Shown: positions 52,797 to 61,048 of the stretch, piece by piece | Layout: every line of letters begins with the position of its first letter | Numbering within the stretch: position 1 is the first letter of the stretch | Origin: Sphingomonadales bacterium 32-65-25 | GTDB taxonomy: Bacteria > Pseudomonadota > Alphaproteobacteria > Sphingomonadales > Sphingomonadaceae | NCBI GenBank assembly: GCA_002280855.1 | Contig: NCEU01000008.1 | Location: 1-64,000, forward strand | Direction: 5' to 3' | Length of the DNA: 64,000 nt | Made by a program: the position numbers and the translations under genes | The notes under the pieces: generated by a model | Databases searched by the model: none | Told to the model about the DNA's origin: nothing | Seen by the model: the letters and a program-made list of their open reading frames with translations, nothing else

Positions 52797-53384
52797 ATGA
52801 AACAGCTGTTCCTGCTCCCTCTTCTTGCCCTTGCCGCCCCGGCCAGCGCAACATCGCTGGCCGATATCGCCGTCTCGTTGAAAGGCACAACCAGCCTTTC
52901 GGCCGACTTCACCCAGGCCGGCGCCGATGGCCGCGTGCTGGCTGGCAAATTATGGCTGGCCCGCCCCGGCAAGGTGCGATTCCAGTACAACACAGCGAAA
53001 ATGCTGCTGGTCGGCGATGGCCGCACGCTGTCGTTCATCGATTATGAAGTGAAGCAGGTCAGCCAGTGGCCGGTGCGCCGCACACCGCTGCAGATCCTGC
53101 TGGCGGCCGAGCCTGATCTTGCCCCCATCGCCCGCATTACCGCCGACACGCCCGACGGCGTGGAAGTCGCCGCCCGCGATCCCAAGCGGCCGGAATTCGG
53201 CACGCTTTCGATCCGCTTCGTGCGCGCCGCCGGTGCACCGGGCGGTCTGGCACTGGCCGGGTGGACCGCTCTGGACGCGCAAGGCGGCCGCAGCGAGGTG
53301 CGGCTGGCCAATGTGCGCTATGGCGCCAGCCTGGCCGGCGTGTCGTTCGGCTTCACCGATCCGCGCAAGGATGGGCCCCGATAA
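52797..53384 (+). CDS. lolA: Outer-membrane lipoprotein carrier protein LolA
   Basis: The 195-residue periplasmic chaperone carries lipoproteins from the inner to the outer membrane. It has a signal peptide (MKQLFLLPLLALAAPASA), LKGTTSLSADFTQAGADGRVLAGKLWLARPGKVRFQY (about residues 27-64), and the hydrophobic-cleft strands that follow (LLVGDGRTLSFIDYEVKQVSQWPV). The end FGFTDPRKDGPR is typical. It follows the LuxR gene by 50 bases but is probably an independent housekeeping gene. Confidence 0.93.
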   Translation: MKQLFLLPLLALAAPASATSLADIAVSLKGTTSLSADFTQAGADGRVLAGKLWLARPGKVRFQYNTAKMLLVGDGRTLSFIDYEVKQVSQWPVRRTPLQILLAAEPDLAPIARITADTPDGVEVAARDPKRPEFGTLSIRFVRAAGAPGGLALAGWTALDAQGGRSEVRLANVRYGASLAGVSFGFTDPRKDGPR

Positions 53385-53551
53385 CGCGGTTGCCCAACCT
53401 GAACACAGACCCTGAATCCCGTTCATGATGGGGCAAGGTCGAATCAGGCATAAGCAGTTCATCAGGCGGTTGGTGCTGACGGGTTTGCCCCCTGTTGACC
53501 GGACAGCACCGCGTAAAAATTTCCGCCTGTGTGCGTGACGAGCGCAGACAA

Positions 53552-53585
53552 GACCCCTGGCACCACGCCCCCGGTGCCAGGGGTC
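53552..53585. repeat. Long perfect hairpin flanked by direct repeats
   Basis: In the 244-base gap between lolA and xthA, GACCCCTGGCACC (53552-53564) and GGTGCCAGGGGTC (53573-53585) form a perfect 13-bp stem with an 8-base loop. The direct repeat GTGACGAGCG lies on either side (53535-53544 and 53603-53612). Either a strong terminator for lolA or the core of a small mobile element is possible. No T-run follows on the plus strand. Confidence 0.7.
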
Positions 53586-53628
53586 AACTCGTTTCTGAGC
53601 AGGTGACGAGCGACAAAGCTTCGCCTAA

Positions 53629-54441
53629 ATGCGTCCCATGTCTCTTCGCCCAAATTCACTCAGGATCGCCACCTGGAACATCAACAGCGTCCGCGCCCGC
53701 GCCGATATCGTGGAGCAGTTCCTGCGCGATCATCAGCCCGATGTGCTGTGCCTGCAGGAAACCAAGGTCGCCAACGACATTTTCCCACACGGCCTGTTCG
53801 ATCAATTGGGCTACACGCACCGCATCCTGAACGGCCAGCGCATGCACCACGGCGTCGCCACCATCAGCCGCGTGCCGCTGGAAGGCGCCTGGCGCTATGA
53901 CTGGCAGGACAATGGCGAAGCGCGCCACATCGGCGTGCGTTTGCCAAACGGCGTCTTGCTGGAAAACGTCTATGTGCCAGCCGGCGGCGACGTGCCCGAC
54001 CGCGAGGTGAACCCGAAATTCGGCCAGAAAATGGACTTCATCGAGCGCATGACCCGCTGGTCGGAAGGGCTCAAGGAGCCCGCCGTGATCGTCGGCGATT
54101 TCAACGTCGCGCCGCTGGACTGCGATGTGTGGAACCACAAGGCCCTGCTCGATGTCGTCAGCCACACGCCGATGGAAGTCGACGCGCTCAACCGCTTGCA
54201 GCAGAGCCACGACTGGGTGGATCTGGGCCGCCATTTCAACCCGGCGCCGGAGAAGTTCTTCACCTGGTGGAGCTATCGCAATATCGATTGGCGCCTGTCG
54301 GATCGCGGCCGCCGCCTCGATCACATCTGGGCCTCACCCAGCGTCGCCAAACAAGCCACCGGTTTCGAAGCCATCCGGGACGCCCGCGACTGGGGCAAGC
54401 CTTCCGATCACATCCCACAGATTGTGACGCTCGACCTGTGA
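53629..54441 (+). CDS. xthA: Exodeoxyribonuclease III
   Basis: The 270-residue protein is an AP endonuclease and 3'-5' exonuclease of base-excision repair. It has LRIATWNINSVRARAD (start of the EEP fold), DVLCLQETKV (metal Glu), the catalytic VIVGDFNVAP and the C-terminal LDHIWASP and SDHIPQIVTLDL (active-site His). The start is unclear between ATG 53629 and ATG 53638; neither has a strong ribosome binding site. Its TGA overlaps the ribA GTG by 4 bases. Confidence 0.95.
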   Translation: MRPMSLRPNSLRIATWNINSVRARADIVEQFLRDHQPDVLCLQETKVANDIFPHGLFDQLGYTHRILNGQRMHHGVATISRVPLEGAWRYDWQDNGEARHIGVRLPNGVLLENVYVPAGGDVPDREVNPKFGQKMDFIERMTRWSEGLKEPAVIVGDFNVAPLDCDVWNHKALLDVVSHTPMEVDALNRLQQSHDWVDLGRHFNPAPEKFFTWWSYRNIDWRLSDRGRRLDHIWASPSVAKQATGFEAIRDARDWGKPSDHIPQIVTLDL

Positions 54442-55511
54442 GCATCGCGGCCAATTATCTGGCCGAAGCCGCCAGCGATGCCCTGCGCCGCGGTCGTGCC
54501 GTGGCCGTGGGCAGCCTGGCCATCCTCTCCGCCGAACTTGCCGATGCCAAAACGCTGGCCGCGCTGGAAACCCGCAGCCGCGCCGGCCTGATCATCACCG
54601 CGCGCCGCGCTGCCGTGCTGAACCTCGCCAACCAGATTGCGGCGGCCGCGCCCGATCCCGAACCGGTATGGGTCGACCGGCCCGACTGGCTCGATCTCGC
54701 CGGCAGCCGTGCCGTTGCCGATCCGGTGCTCGATCTCGCCACCCCGTTTAAGGGCCCGTTCCGCACCCGCGCACTGGACGGCGATGCCGCCTCGGCCCGC
54801 GCCGCGATTGCACTGGTGAAACATGCCGGCCTGATCCCCGCCGTTTATGCCGTGCCGCTGGCCGGGGCAGAAATTGCCGTCACCTGCCCCTCCGAAGCCG
54901 CGCTTGCCTTGCCGGCGTCTGTGGCCCGCGTCCACATTTCCAGCCGCGCCCGCCTGCCGCTGGCCAGCGCCGAAGATACGCAGGTCGTCGCCTTCCGCCC
55001 CGATGATGGCGGCCCGGAGCATCTGGCGCTGGTGATCGGCAATCCGGATGTGAGCCAGCCGGTACTCACCCGCTTGCACAGCTCCTGCCTCACCGGCGAC
55101 GTGCTCGGCAGCCTGAAATGCGATTGCGGCCCGCAACTCCACGCCGCGCTTGCCGCCATCGCGGCCAATCCCGGCGGCGGCATCCTGCTCTACCTTCAAC
55201 AGGAAGGCCGCGGCATCGGCCTGCTCAACAAGCTGCGCGCCTATGCCCTGCAGGATCAGGGCTGGGACACGGTGGACGCCAACACCCGCCTCGGCTTCGA
55301 ACCCGACGAGCGCGACTTCAGCCTCGCCGCCGCCATGTTCAAGGCGTTGGGCGTCTCCAACGTCGCGCTGATGACGAACAACCCGCTGAAGGTCGCCGGC
55401 CTCGCTGCCCACGGCTTCACCGTCAGCCGCGTCGCCCACGACATGCCCCCCAACCCCCACAACGCCGCCTACCTCGCCACCAAGCGCGACCGGCAGGGGC
55501 ACATGCTGTGA
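54438..55511 (+). CDS. ribA: GTP cyclohydrolase II with degenerate RibB-like N-terminal domain
   Basis: The 357-residue enzyme starts at GTG 54438. The C-terminal half opens GTP for riboflavin synthesis: the zinc Cys set is Cys217, Cys228 and Cys230 (SCLTGDVLGSLKCDCG), then LYLQQEGRGIGLLNKLRAYALQD and TRLGFEPDERDF. The N-terminal half (about 1-150) has a RibB-like layout (ALRRGRAVAV, RAGLIIT, DGDAASARAAIALVKHAGLIPA, the equivalent of RxGHTEAAVDL) but lacks the acidic DDExRENEGD motif and the GHTE His/Glu of DHBP synthase. It is thus probably only a cyclohydrolase. It overlaps xthA and the next gene by 4 bases each. Confidence 0.92.
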   Translation: MSIAANYLAEAASDALRRGRAVAVGSLAILSAELADAKTLAALETRSRAGLIITARRAAVLNLANQIAAAAPDPEPVWVDRPDWLDLAGSRAVADPVLDLATPFKGPFRTRALDGDAASARAAIALVKHAGLIPAVYAVPLAGAEIAVTCPSEAALALPASVARVHISSRARLPLASAEDTQVVAFRPDDGGPEHLALVIGNPDVSQPVLTRLHSSCLTGDVLGSLKCDCGPQLHAALAAIAANPGGGILLYLQQEGRGIGLLNKLRAYALQDQGWDTVDANTRLGFEPDERDFSLAAAMFKALGVSNVALMTNNPLKVAGLAAHGFTVSRVAHDMPPNPHNAAYLATKRDRQGHML

Positions 55512-56020
55512 CCATCTTCCGCGCCAACCCTGCCGCCGGCACGGTCAGCGCGTTCGGCGAAACCCACGCCGCCAGCTTCGGCAAGGGCGGCTTCTGCGCG
55601 TGCGCCGACAAACACGAAGGCGACGGCAAGACCCCCCTCGGTCTCTGGCCCATCCGCGCCGCGCTCCTGCGCCCCGATCGCCTGCCCGCCCCACGCACCG
55701 CCCTGCCCTGGCGCTGGCTGCGCCCGTGGGACGGCTGGAGCGACGGCGCCACCGACCCGGCCTACAACCGCCCCGTCAGCATCCCTCACCCCCACAGCCA
55801 TGAAGGCCTCTGGCGCGACGATCACGCCTACGACCTCATCCTGGTGTTGGCCCACAACGACAGCCCACCCGTCCCCGGCCTCGGCAGCGCCATCTTCTGG
55901 CACGTCCGCCAACCGGATGGGCGGCCCACCGAAGGCTGCGTGGCGATGGAGCGGGACGTGCTGGCGCGCTGGCTCGACGCGATGGCGCCGGGGGATGCGA
56001 TCAGGATTGAAGTGGATTGA
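55508..56020 (+). CDS. L,D-transpeptidase catalytic-domain protein (YkuD-like)
   Basis: The 170-residue protein has the YkuD-type active site near its end: AIFWHVRQPDGRPTEGCVAMERDVLARWL, with His and Cys in the usual order (about 132 and 146). The S-x-G-C motif appears as T-E-G-C. It lacks a signal peptide and starts at GTG 55508 in a GTGA overlap with ribA. Short L,D-transpeptidase-like proteins of this type (COG3786) are usually of unproven activity. Its gene ends the xthA-ribA run and is followed by repeat copy B. Confidence 0.82.
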   Translation: MTIFRANPAAGTVSAFGETHAASFGKGGFCACADKHEGDGKTPLGLWPIRAALLRPDRLPAPRTALPWRWLRPWDGWSDGATDPAYNRPVSIPHPHSHEGLWRDDHAYDLILVLAHNDSPPVPGLGSAIFWHVRQPDGRPTEGCVAMERDVLARWLDAMAPGDAIRIEVD

Positions 56021-56025
56021 GGAGA

Positions 56026-56081
56026 GCCTCCGGCGGGCAGGGGCTGAGCCCCTGCACCCACTTTCGATTTTGGACAGCACT
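56026..56081 (+). repeat. Dispersed hairpin repeat, copy B
   Basis: Same element as copy A: GCCTCCGGCGGGCAGG, hairpin GCAGGGGC/GCCCCTGC with TGA loop (56037-56055), then ACCCACTTTCGATTTTGG. It lies 5 bases after the L,D-transpeptidase stop, in the sense orientation. Confidence 0.85.
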
Positions 56082-56163
56082 GCAACGGCAAACGCATTCC
56101 GCAAGCCGATGCGCTTTCGACAAAAAGCCTATGCCCCGATGTGGTTTGCGACGAAGCGGTTAC

Positions 56164-56180
56164 CGTTATATGACATAACG
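56164..56180. promoter_or_regulatory. Palindrome directly before the alpha/beta hydrolase start codon
   Basis: CGTTAT-ATGAC-ATAACG has perfect 6-base arms and abuts the ATG at 56181. It covers the spot where a ribosome binding site or a -10 element (TATATG) would lie, with TTGCGA 15-16 bases upstream. The gene may be read from a leaderless or repressor-controlled transcript. Confidence 0.35.
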
Positions 56181-56885
56181 ATGACAGTGTTCACCGAATC
56201 CATCCGTCCGCCCTCCAAACTGCTGTGGGCCGCCGAACTGCCGCGTGCCGCCTGGACCGTGATGAACCTGCCACGCCACAAGAGCCTGTTGCGCGGCGAA
56301 CAGACTGGTGACGGCCGCCCGGTGATGCTGCTGCCCGGCCTCATGCAAGGGGAGCGGGCGTTTTTCCCGCTGCAGCGCTTCCTGCGGAAACGGGGCTACC
56401 AGGCGCACAGCTGGGGTTTGGGCCGCAACTTTGGCGCGCGAACGACCGGCGCCCAGGCCGAACAGCTCATCGAACGCCTTGAGACGATCGCCGCCACAAG
56501 CGGCCCGGTGACCCTGATTGGCGTCAGCCTCGGCGGTATGATCGCGCGGCTGGTCGCGCAGCGCCGGCCGGATCTGGTGCGCGAAGTCATCACCATCAGT
56601 TCACCGTTTGCCGGCAGCGGAAAAGCCACCAATGTCTGGCGGTTCTTCGAATGGTTCACCGGCGAACGGCTCGATGATCCGGCGGTGGCCGCCCGCAGCG
56701 CCGAAATCGCCGCCCCCCTACCCGTCCCCAGCACCGCTATCTGGAGCCAATCCGACGGACTGGTCGCCGGACAAATCTGCCGCGACAACCACGGCCGATC
56801 GATCGAAATCAGCAGCAGCCACCTAGGCGTGCAGATCCGTGCCGACGTTTTCCTGGCGGTCGTGGGCGTCCTTGAAGGCCGCTGA
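56181..56885 (+). CDS. Alpha/beta hydrolase (PGAP1/lipase-like)
   Basis: The 234-residue protein has the oxyanion region VMLLPGLMQGERAFFPLQRFL (about 48-68), the nucleophile elbow GVSLGG with Ser116, and a late His in SSSHLGVQI (about 214). An Asp candidate is in SQSDGLV. Lipases and acylated-protein hydrolases share this layout; the substrate is unknown. No signal peptide is seen from this start. An upstream in-frame ATG at 56109 would add 24 residues without hydrophobic character. It is flanked by repeat copies B and C. Confidence 0.8.
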   Translation: MTVFTESIRPPSKLLWAAELPRAAWTVMNLPRHKSLLRGEQTGDGRPVMLLPGLMQGERAFFPLQRFLRKRGYQAHSWGLGRNFGARTTGAQAEQLIERLETIAATSGPVTLIGVSLGGMIARLVAQRRPDLVREVITISSPFAGSGKATNVWRFFEWFTGERLDDPAVAARSAEIAAPLPVPSTAIWSQSDGLVAGQICRDNHGRSIEISSSHLGVQIRADVFLAVVGVLEGR

Positions 56886-56901
56886 ACGGCGGCGCTGTCA
56901 T

Positions 56902-56956
56902 GCCTCCGGCGGGCAGGGCCTGAGGCCCTGCACCCACTTTCGTTTCTGGGCCGCAC
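56902..56956 (+). repeat. Dispersed hairpin repeat, copy C
   Basis: GCCTCCGGCGGGCAGG, hairpin GCAGGGCC/GGCCCTGC with TGA loop, then ACCCACTTTCGTTTCTGGG. It lies 16 bases after the hydrolase stop in the sense orientation. The seventh stem pair is C-G here instead of G-C in copies A and B. Confidence 0.85.
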
Positions 56957-57030
56957 TTGTGTTTTGACGAGAGCACCGCAGGCTATTGTCCATTGCCTGC
57001 GGCGCTGGTTTGCGCTGGAGAAACAGGGGC

Positions 57031-57082
57031 CGCCCTAAAACCAACGGGTGCAGGGTCTGCGACCCTGCCCGCCGGAGGCTCT
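57031..57082 (-). repeat. Dispersed hairpin repeat, copy D
   Basis: Read on the minus strand: GAGCCTCCGGCGGGCAGG, hairpin GCAGGGTC/GACCCTGC with GCA loop, then ACCCGTTGGTTTTAGGG. It lies just after the stop of the S10 peptidase gene (57085), in the sense orientation to that gene. The seventh stem pair is T-A. The tail is more diverged than in the other copies. Confidence 0.8.
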
Positions 57083-57084
57083 CC

Positions 57085-58611
57085 TTACCTCAACGCCTCA
57101 TCGTACCAGGCCGCCACGTCGTCGCGCATCTTGGCCAGTTCGGATTCCGCCAGATAGATCATGTGGCCCGACTGGTAATAGGTGAACTTGATGTTCCGGT
57201 TCAGATCGGCCGGCAGCAGCATGTGGCTGGCGTCGAATTCGGCGCCATAGAAGGGCGTTGCCATGTCGTAATAGCCGTTGAGGAACAGCACTTTCAGCTT
57301 CGGATTGGCGCGCATGGTGAAGGCGAGGTCAACCGCCGTGTTGGGCGTCGTCTGCACGCCGCCGCGCGGTGGGCGGTGGGACCAGTCCCAGCTGTAGCCC
57401 GGCTCGCGCGCCGTCAGCTTGTAGGGCAGTTCGGTTTTCACGCCGAGTGTCTTCACCGCATAATCGTGGAAGGCCGAGATGTAGGCGCCGGTGATTGCGG
57501 TGCCGGCCGGATCCTCATCCGGGCTGGCGGCGTTCAGATCGGTGGGCGGCAGCGTGTAGCGGGTGTCGAGCCGGCCAATCGAGAGCCCGCGCGGGCGCAG
57601 CAGTTCGGTCTGGAAATGCTGCAGATCAACCCGCAGGTTGGCGCGCTTGACGAAATCGATGGGCAGCCCGGTATAGGCGTTCATCTGGCGGGCGACGGCA
57701 TCCTTTTCGGCATCCGAAATGCTGCTGCCCTTGGCAAGGGCGGCAGCATAGGGCCCGGACACAAAACCGCGCACTTCGTTCACGAAGGCGTCGAGATCAG
57801 CCGGCTTCTGGCCCGGCAGCGTGCCGTGATACCAGGCGGTCGCGGCAAAGCCGGGGAACAGCACCATGTGGTTCTGATCATAGCCGGCCTGGCGCACGCC
57901 ATAGTTCATGATGGTGGACAGCAGCGCGACGCCGTGCAGCGAAAGCCCACGTTCCTCCAGCATCCGCGCCACCACACCGGAACGCAGCGTGCCATAGGAT
58001 TCGCCGAGGATGAATTTCGGCGATTTCCAACGGTTGTTCTTGGAGACATAGCGCATGATCGCGCGGGCAAAGGCATCCGCATCCTGATCGACGCCGTTGA
58101 AATCCTTGCCCGTCTTGTCCCCCAGTGGCCGCGACCAGCCGGCGCCCATGGCATCGATGAAGACGATATCGGTCTTGTCGAGCAGGCTCCACGGGTTCTG
58201 GGTCACGCTGTATTGATCGGGCGTCACGTAAACCGGCTTGTCTGTCTTCACGCGCACCGGGCCAAAGCTGCCCATGTGCAGCCATATCGTCGCCGAACCA
58301 GGCCCGCCGTTGTAGAAGAAGGTGACCGGGCGGTTGGCCTCACCGGTGGTGTAGGCGGTGTAGAACAGGCTGCCGGTGGGCCGGGCATTGTCATCCCGGA
58401 TGGTGAGCGTGCCCGCAGTGGCGGTATAGGCCACGGCCTTGCCCTTGATGCTCACGCTGCCTTTGGACACGAACGCTTGTTCCTCCACCGGCGCACGGGC
58501 GGTGGCGGCATCGGCTTCGGCCACCATCACGTCTTTCGGCGTCTGGCGCTTCTCCTGGGCGAGGCTGGGTGCGGCCAGCGCCGTCAGCAGCAGTGCAGTC
58601 ACAAGTTTCAT
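57085..58611 (-). CDS. Exported S10 family serine carboxypeptidase-like protein
   Basis: The 508-residue protein starts at ATG 58611, behind AGAGGGGTTG, with a signal peptide (MKLVTALLLTALAAPSLAQ). The triad is Ser205 (LGESYGT), Asp449 (NGYYDMATPF) and His483 (YQSGHMIY). FFYNGGPGSATIWLHMGSFGPV (about 98-119) is the oxyanion motif. It should remove C-terminal residues from peptides in the periplasm. It adds to the several secreted peptidases in the window. Repeats D and E flank it. Confidence 0.93.
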   Translation of the reverse strand: MKLVTALLLTALAAPSLAQEKRQTPKDVMVAEADAATARAPVEEQAFVSKGSVSIKGKAVAYTATAGTLTIRDDNARPTGSLFYTAYTTGEANRPVTFFYNGGPGSATIWLHMGSFGPVRVKTDKPVYVTPDQYSVTQNPWSLLDKTDIVFIDAMGAGWSRPLGDKTGKDFNGVDQDADAFARAIMRYVSKNNRWKSPKFILGESYGTLRSGVVARMLEERGLSLHGVALLSTIMNYGVRQAGYDQNHMVLFPGFAATAWYHGTLPGQKPADLDAFVNEVRGFVSGPYAAALAKGSSISDAEKDAVARQMNAYTGLPIDFVKRANLRVDLQHFQTELLRPRGLSIGRLDTRYTLPPTDLNAASPDEDPAGTAITGAYISAFHDYAVKTLGVKTELPYKLTAREPGYSWDWSHRPPRGGVQTTPNTAVDLAFTMRANPKLKVLFLNGYYDMATPFYGAEFDASHMLLPADLNRNIKFTYYQSGHMIYLAESELAKMRDDVAAWYDEALR

Positions 58612-58679
58612 CGACAACCCCTCTTTGCAATCCATGATGTTCAGCAGCAGAAAAGCGGCCGCATCGTCAAGCGCGCCTG

Positions 58680-58725
58680 AAAACGAAAGTGGGTGCAGGG
58701 CCTCAGGCCCTGCCCGCCGGAGGCT
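58680..58725 (-). repeat. Dispersed hairpin repeat, copy E
   Basis: Read on the minus strand: GAGCCTCCGGCGGGCAGG, hairpin GCAGGGCC/GGCCCTGC with TGA loop, then ACCCACTTTCGTTTTC. It abuts the RNase R stop codon (58726-58728), in sense orientation. Stem pairs are those of copy C. Confidence 0.85.
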
Positions 58726-60957
58726 CTACTTCCTTCCGCGCCGCACGCCCGGCGGCACCCGCGACTTGCCCGGCCTAGGCGTGAACCCGCGCGGCCGGGC
58801 GCGATCCCGGCGCGGGCCGCCGCTGCTGCCGCCCTCTGGCAATTCAAAGCGCAGCGCACCCGTGATCGGGCTGGCTTCGGCGAGGCGCAGTTCCATGCGC
58901 TGGCCGACGGCATAGCGCGTGCCGGTCTGGATGCCTTCCAGAATGCGGGCGTCTTCATCGAACACGAAGCGTTCATCACCCAGCGTGGAGACCGGCACCA
59001 ACCCGTCGCCGCCCAGGCCATCGACGGTAGCGAAAAAGCCGAACTTAGCCACGCCGGTGATACGCGTCTTCACGATCTCGCCGACCTTGGTCGAGAGGAA
59101 CGCCGCGACATAGCGATCGATGGTGTCGCGCTCGGCTTCCATGGCGCGGCGTTCGGTCATGCTGATGTGATCAGCGGTCTTGTCGAGGCCCTTTTCCTCT
59201 TCCTTGTGCAGCGCGCCATCGCCCAGGCGATAGGCCGCGACCAGGCTGCGGTGCACCACCAGATCGGCATAACGGCGGATCGGCGAAGTGAAGTGGGCAT
59301 AGCTGCCGAGGCTCAACCCGAAGTGGCCGACGTTGGCCGGGGAATAATAGGCCTGGGTCTGGGTGCGCAGCACCTGCTCGGTGACCTGCTGGTAATTCTC
59401 GCCATCCTTGGCACGAGCGAGGATGCGGTTGAACACGGCGGGCCTGGCCACCTGGCCCAACGCGATATTCTGCCCCAGCGTTTCGAGATAATCCCGCAGC
59501 GCGACGATCTTCTCGCGGCTCGGTGCCTCGTGGCAGCGGAAGATGCAGCCGGCTTTCTTCTTTTCGAGCGCCTTGGCCGCCGCGACGTTTGCGGCGATCA
59601 TGTAATCTTCGATCACGCGGTGCGCGGTCAGATGCTCGCGGATCGAGATGCCGGCGATGCGCCCGGCCTCATCCAGCACCACGCGCTTTTCGGGCAGCTC
59701 CAGATCGAGCGGTTCGCGGTCGGCGCGCGCCTTGGCCAGCGCGCCCCATGCGGCCCACAACGGCTTCAGCACGTGCAGCCATTCGCCCTTTTCAGCGTCC
59801 ATGGTCGCCTGCGCTTCTTCATAAGCGATGTTGGTGACGCAGCGGATGACAGCGCGGGTGAAGCGCCAATCGAGCAATCTGCCTTCCGGATCGATGTGCA
59901 AATGGCAGGCGAGCACGGCGCGATCTTCATTCTCCACCAGGCTGCAGACATGGGCGGATAGCACCTCCGGCAGCATCGGCACGACGCGATCGGGGAAATA
60001 GACGCTGTTGCCGCGGCTGCGTGCCGAACGGTCGAGCGCAGTGCCGGGGCGGACGTAGAAGCTGACATCGGCGATAGCGACGATGGCGCGAAAGTGCCCG
60101 GGCTTCTCGTCATCCGGCGCCGCCCACACCGCATCGTCATGGTCGCGCGCGTCGGCGGGATCGATGGTGAGGAACGGCAGCGCGCGCAGATCCTCGCGCT
60201 CACCCAGCGACTGTCGGGCCATGCGCTCGGCCTCGTCGAGCGTCGATTCGTCAAAGCGGTTGGGGATGCCCTTGGCGTGAATGGCGATCAGGCTGAACGA
60301 TTTGGGCTGGAACGGATCGCCCAGCACTTCGACAACGCGGCCATACTGGCGCGGCGGGCGGCCACTGGGTTCGGCCAGCACCAGATCGCCGGGCTGGCCG
60401 TCGCCGGGATCGTTGATCGCCAGATCGGTGCGCGCCTTCTTGTCCACCGGCACCAGCCGCCAGCCCATCGCTTCCTTGCGCAAGATGCCGAGCACGAACT
60501 CATCGGATTTCGCCAGCGCCTTCATCGGGAACGCCAGCAGCCCGCCGCCCTGTTCCTCGATCCGCGCCAGCAGGCGATCACCCAGACCAAACACGGCGCG
60601 GCGGCGCGGCTCGATCACACGCAGGCGCGGCGGCGGGGTGGCGTGTTCCCAGCGATCGGGCACGGCAATCGCCACGCCATCGGCCACATCACAGATGCGG
60701 ATCACCGTTACCTTGGGCAGGCCACCGCCCTTGTGCAGGTTGCGCCCCGGCCCGGTTTCCAGCTCGCCGGCCTCCATCATTTCCTTCAGCAACGCCTTCA
60801 GCGCGATCTTGTCCTGCGCGTGCAGGCCGAACGCCTTGGCGATCTCGCGCTTGCCGACGCTGGTTTTCTGGGTGGCGATGAAATCCAGGATGGCTTGCCG
60901 GTCGGGCAGGCCGGCCAGAGTCCTGTTGTGCGGGTTGTTGCGGGGGGTGCGCGGCAT
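58726..60957 (-). CDS. rnr: Ribonuclease R
   Basis: The 743-residue 3'-5' exoribonuclease degrades structured RNA. From the ATG at 60957 (MPRTPRNNPHNRTLAGLPDR) it has a winged-helix N-terminus, cold-shock domains, the RNB domain with IDPADARDHDDAVWA (metal-binding Asp cluster, about 260-275) and ANVGHFGLSLGSYAHFTSPIRRYADLVVHR, then an S1 domain (VGEIVKTRITGVAKFGFFATV) and a basic Arg/Gly/Pro tail. The frame is open 48 codons upstream without similarity. It is divergent from the ABC exporter gene across 91 bases. Confidence 0.95.
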   Translation of the reverse strand: MPRTPRNNPHNRTLAGLPDRQAILDFIATQKTSVGKREIAKAFGLHAQDKIALKALLKEMMEAGELETGPGRNLHKGGGLPKVTVIRICDVADGVAIAVPDRWEHATPPPRLRVIEPRRRAVFGLGDRLLARIEEQGGGLLAFPMKALAKSDEFVLGILRKEAMGWRLVPVDKKARTDLAINDPGDGQPGDLVLAEPSGRPPRQYGRVVEVLGDPFQPKSFSLIAIHAKGIPNRFDESTLDEAERMARQSLGEREDLRALPFLTIDPADARDHDDAVWAAPDDEKPGHFRAIVAIADVSFYVRPGTALDRSARSRGNSVYFPDRVVPMLPEVLSAHVCSLVENEDRAVLACHLHIDPEGRLLDWRFTRAVIRCVTNIAYEEAQATMDAEKGEWLHVLKPLWAAWGALAKARADREPLDLELPEKRVVLDEAGRIAGISIREHLTAHRVIEDYMIAANVAAAKALEKKKAGCIFRCHEAPSREKIVALRDYLETLGQNIALGQVARPAVFNRILARAKDGENYQQVTEQVLRTQTQAYYSPANVGHFGLSLGSYAHFTSPIRRYADLVVHRSLVAAYRLGDGALHKEEEKGLDKTADHISMTERRAMEAERDTIDRYVAAFLSTKVGEIVKTRITGVAKFGFFATVDGLGGDGLVPVSTLGDERFVFDEDARILEGIQTGTRYAVGQRMELRLAEASPITGALRFELPEGGSSGGPRRDRARPRGFTPRPGKSRVPPGVRRGRK

Positions 60958-61048
60958 GGCCGTACCATGGGCGTTCGGGGCGGGCGGGGCAAGTGTGGGG
61001 CAATGCTTCCCATTGTGCCGGCGACGTGCGCGGCCCATATGCGTCCCC

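Noticed and set aside
53462..53659. A 65-codon minus-strand frame in the lolA-xthA gap
   Set aside because: It spans the perfect hairpin, has no ribosome binding site, and its composition is unremarkable.
54438..55511. A bifunctional RibBA
   Set aside because: The RibB half lacks its catalytic acidic motif and GHTE residues, so only the RibA activity is supported.
56026..58725. A CRISPR array made by the repeated elements
   Set aside because: Spacing is irregular, orientation varies, genes lie between the copies, and no cas genes are present.
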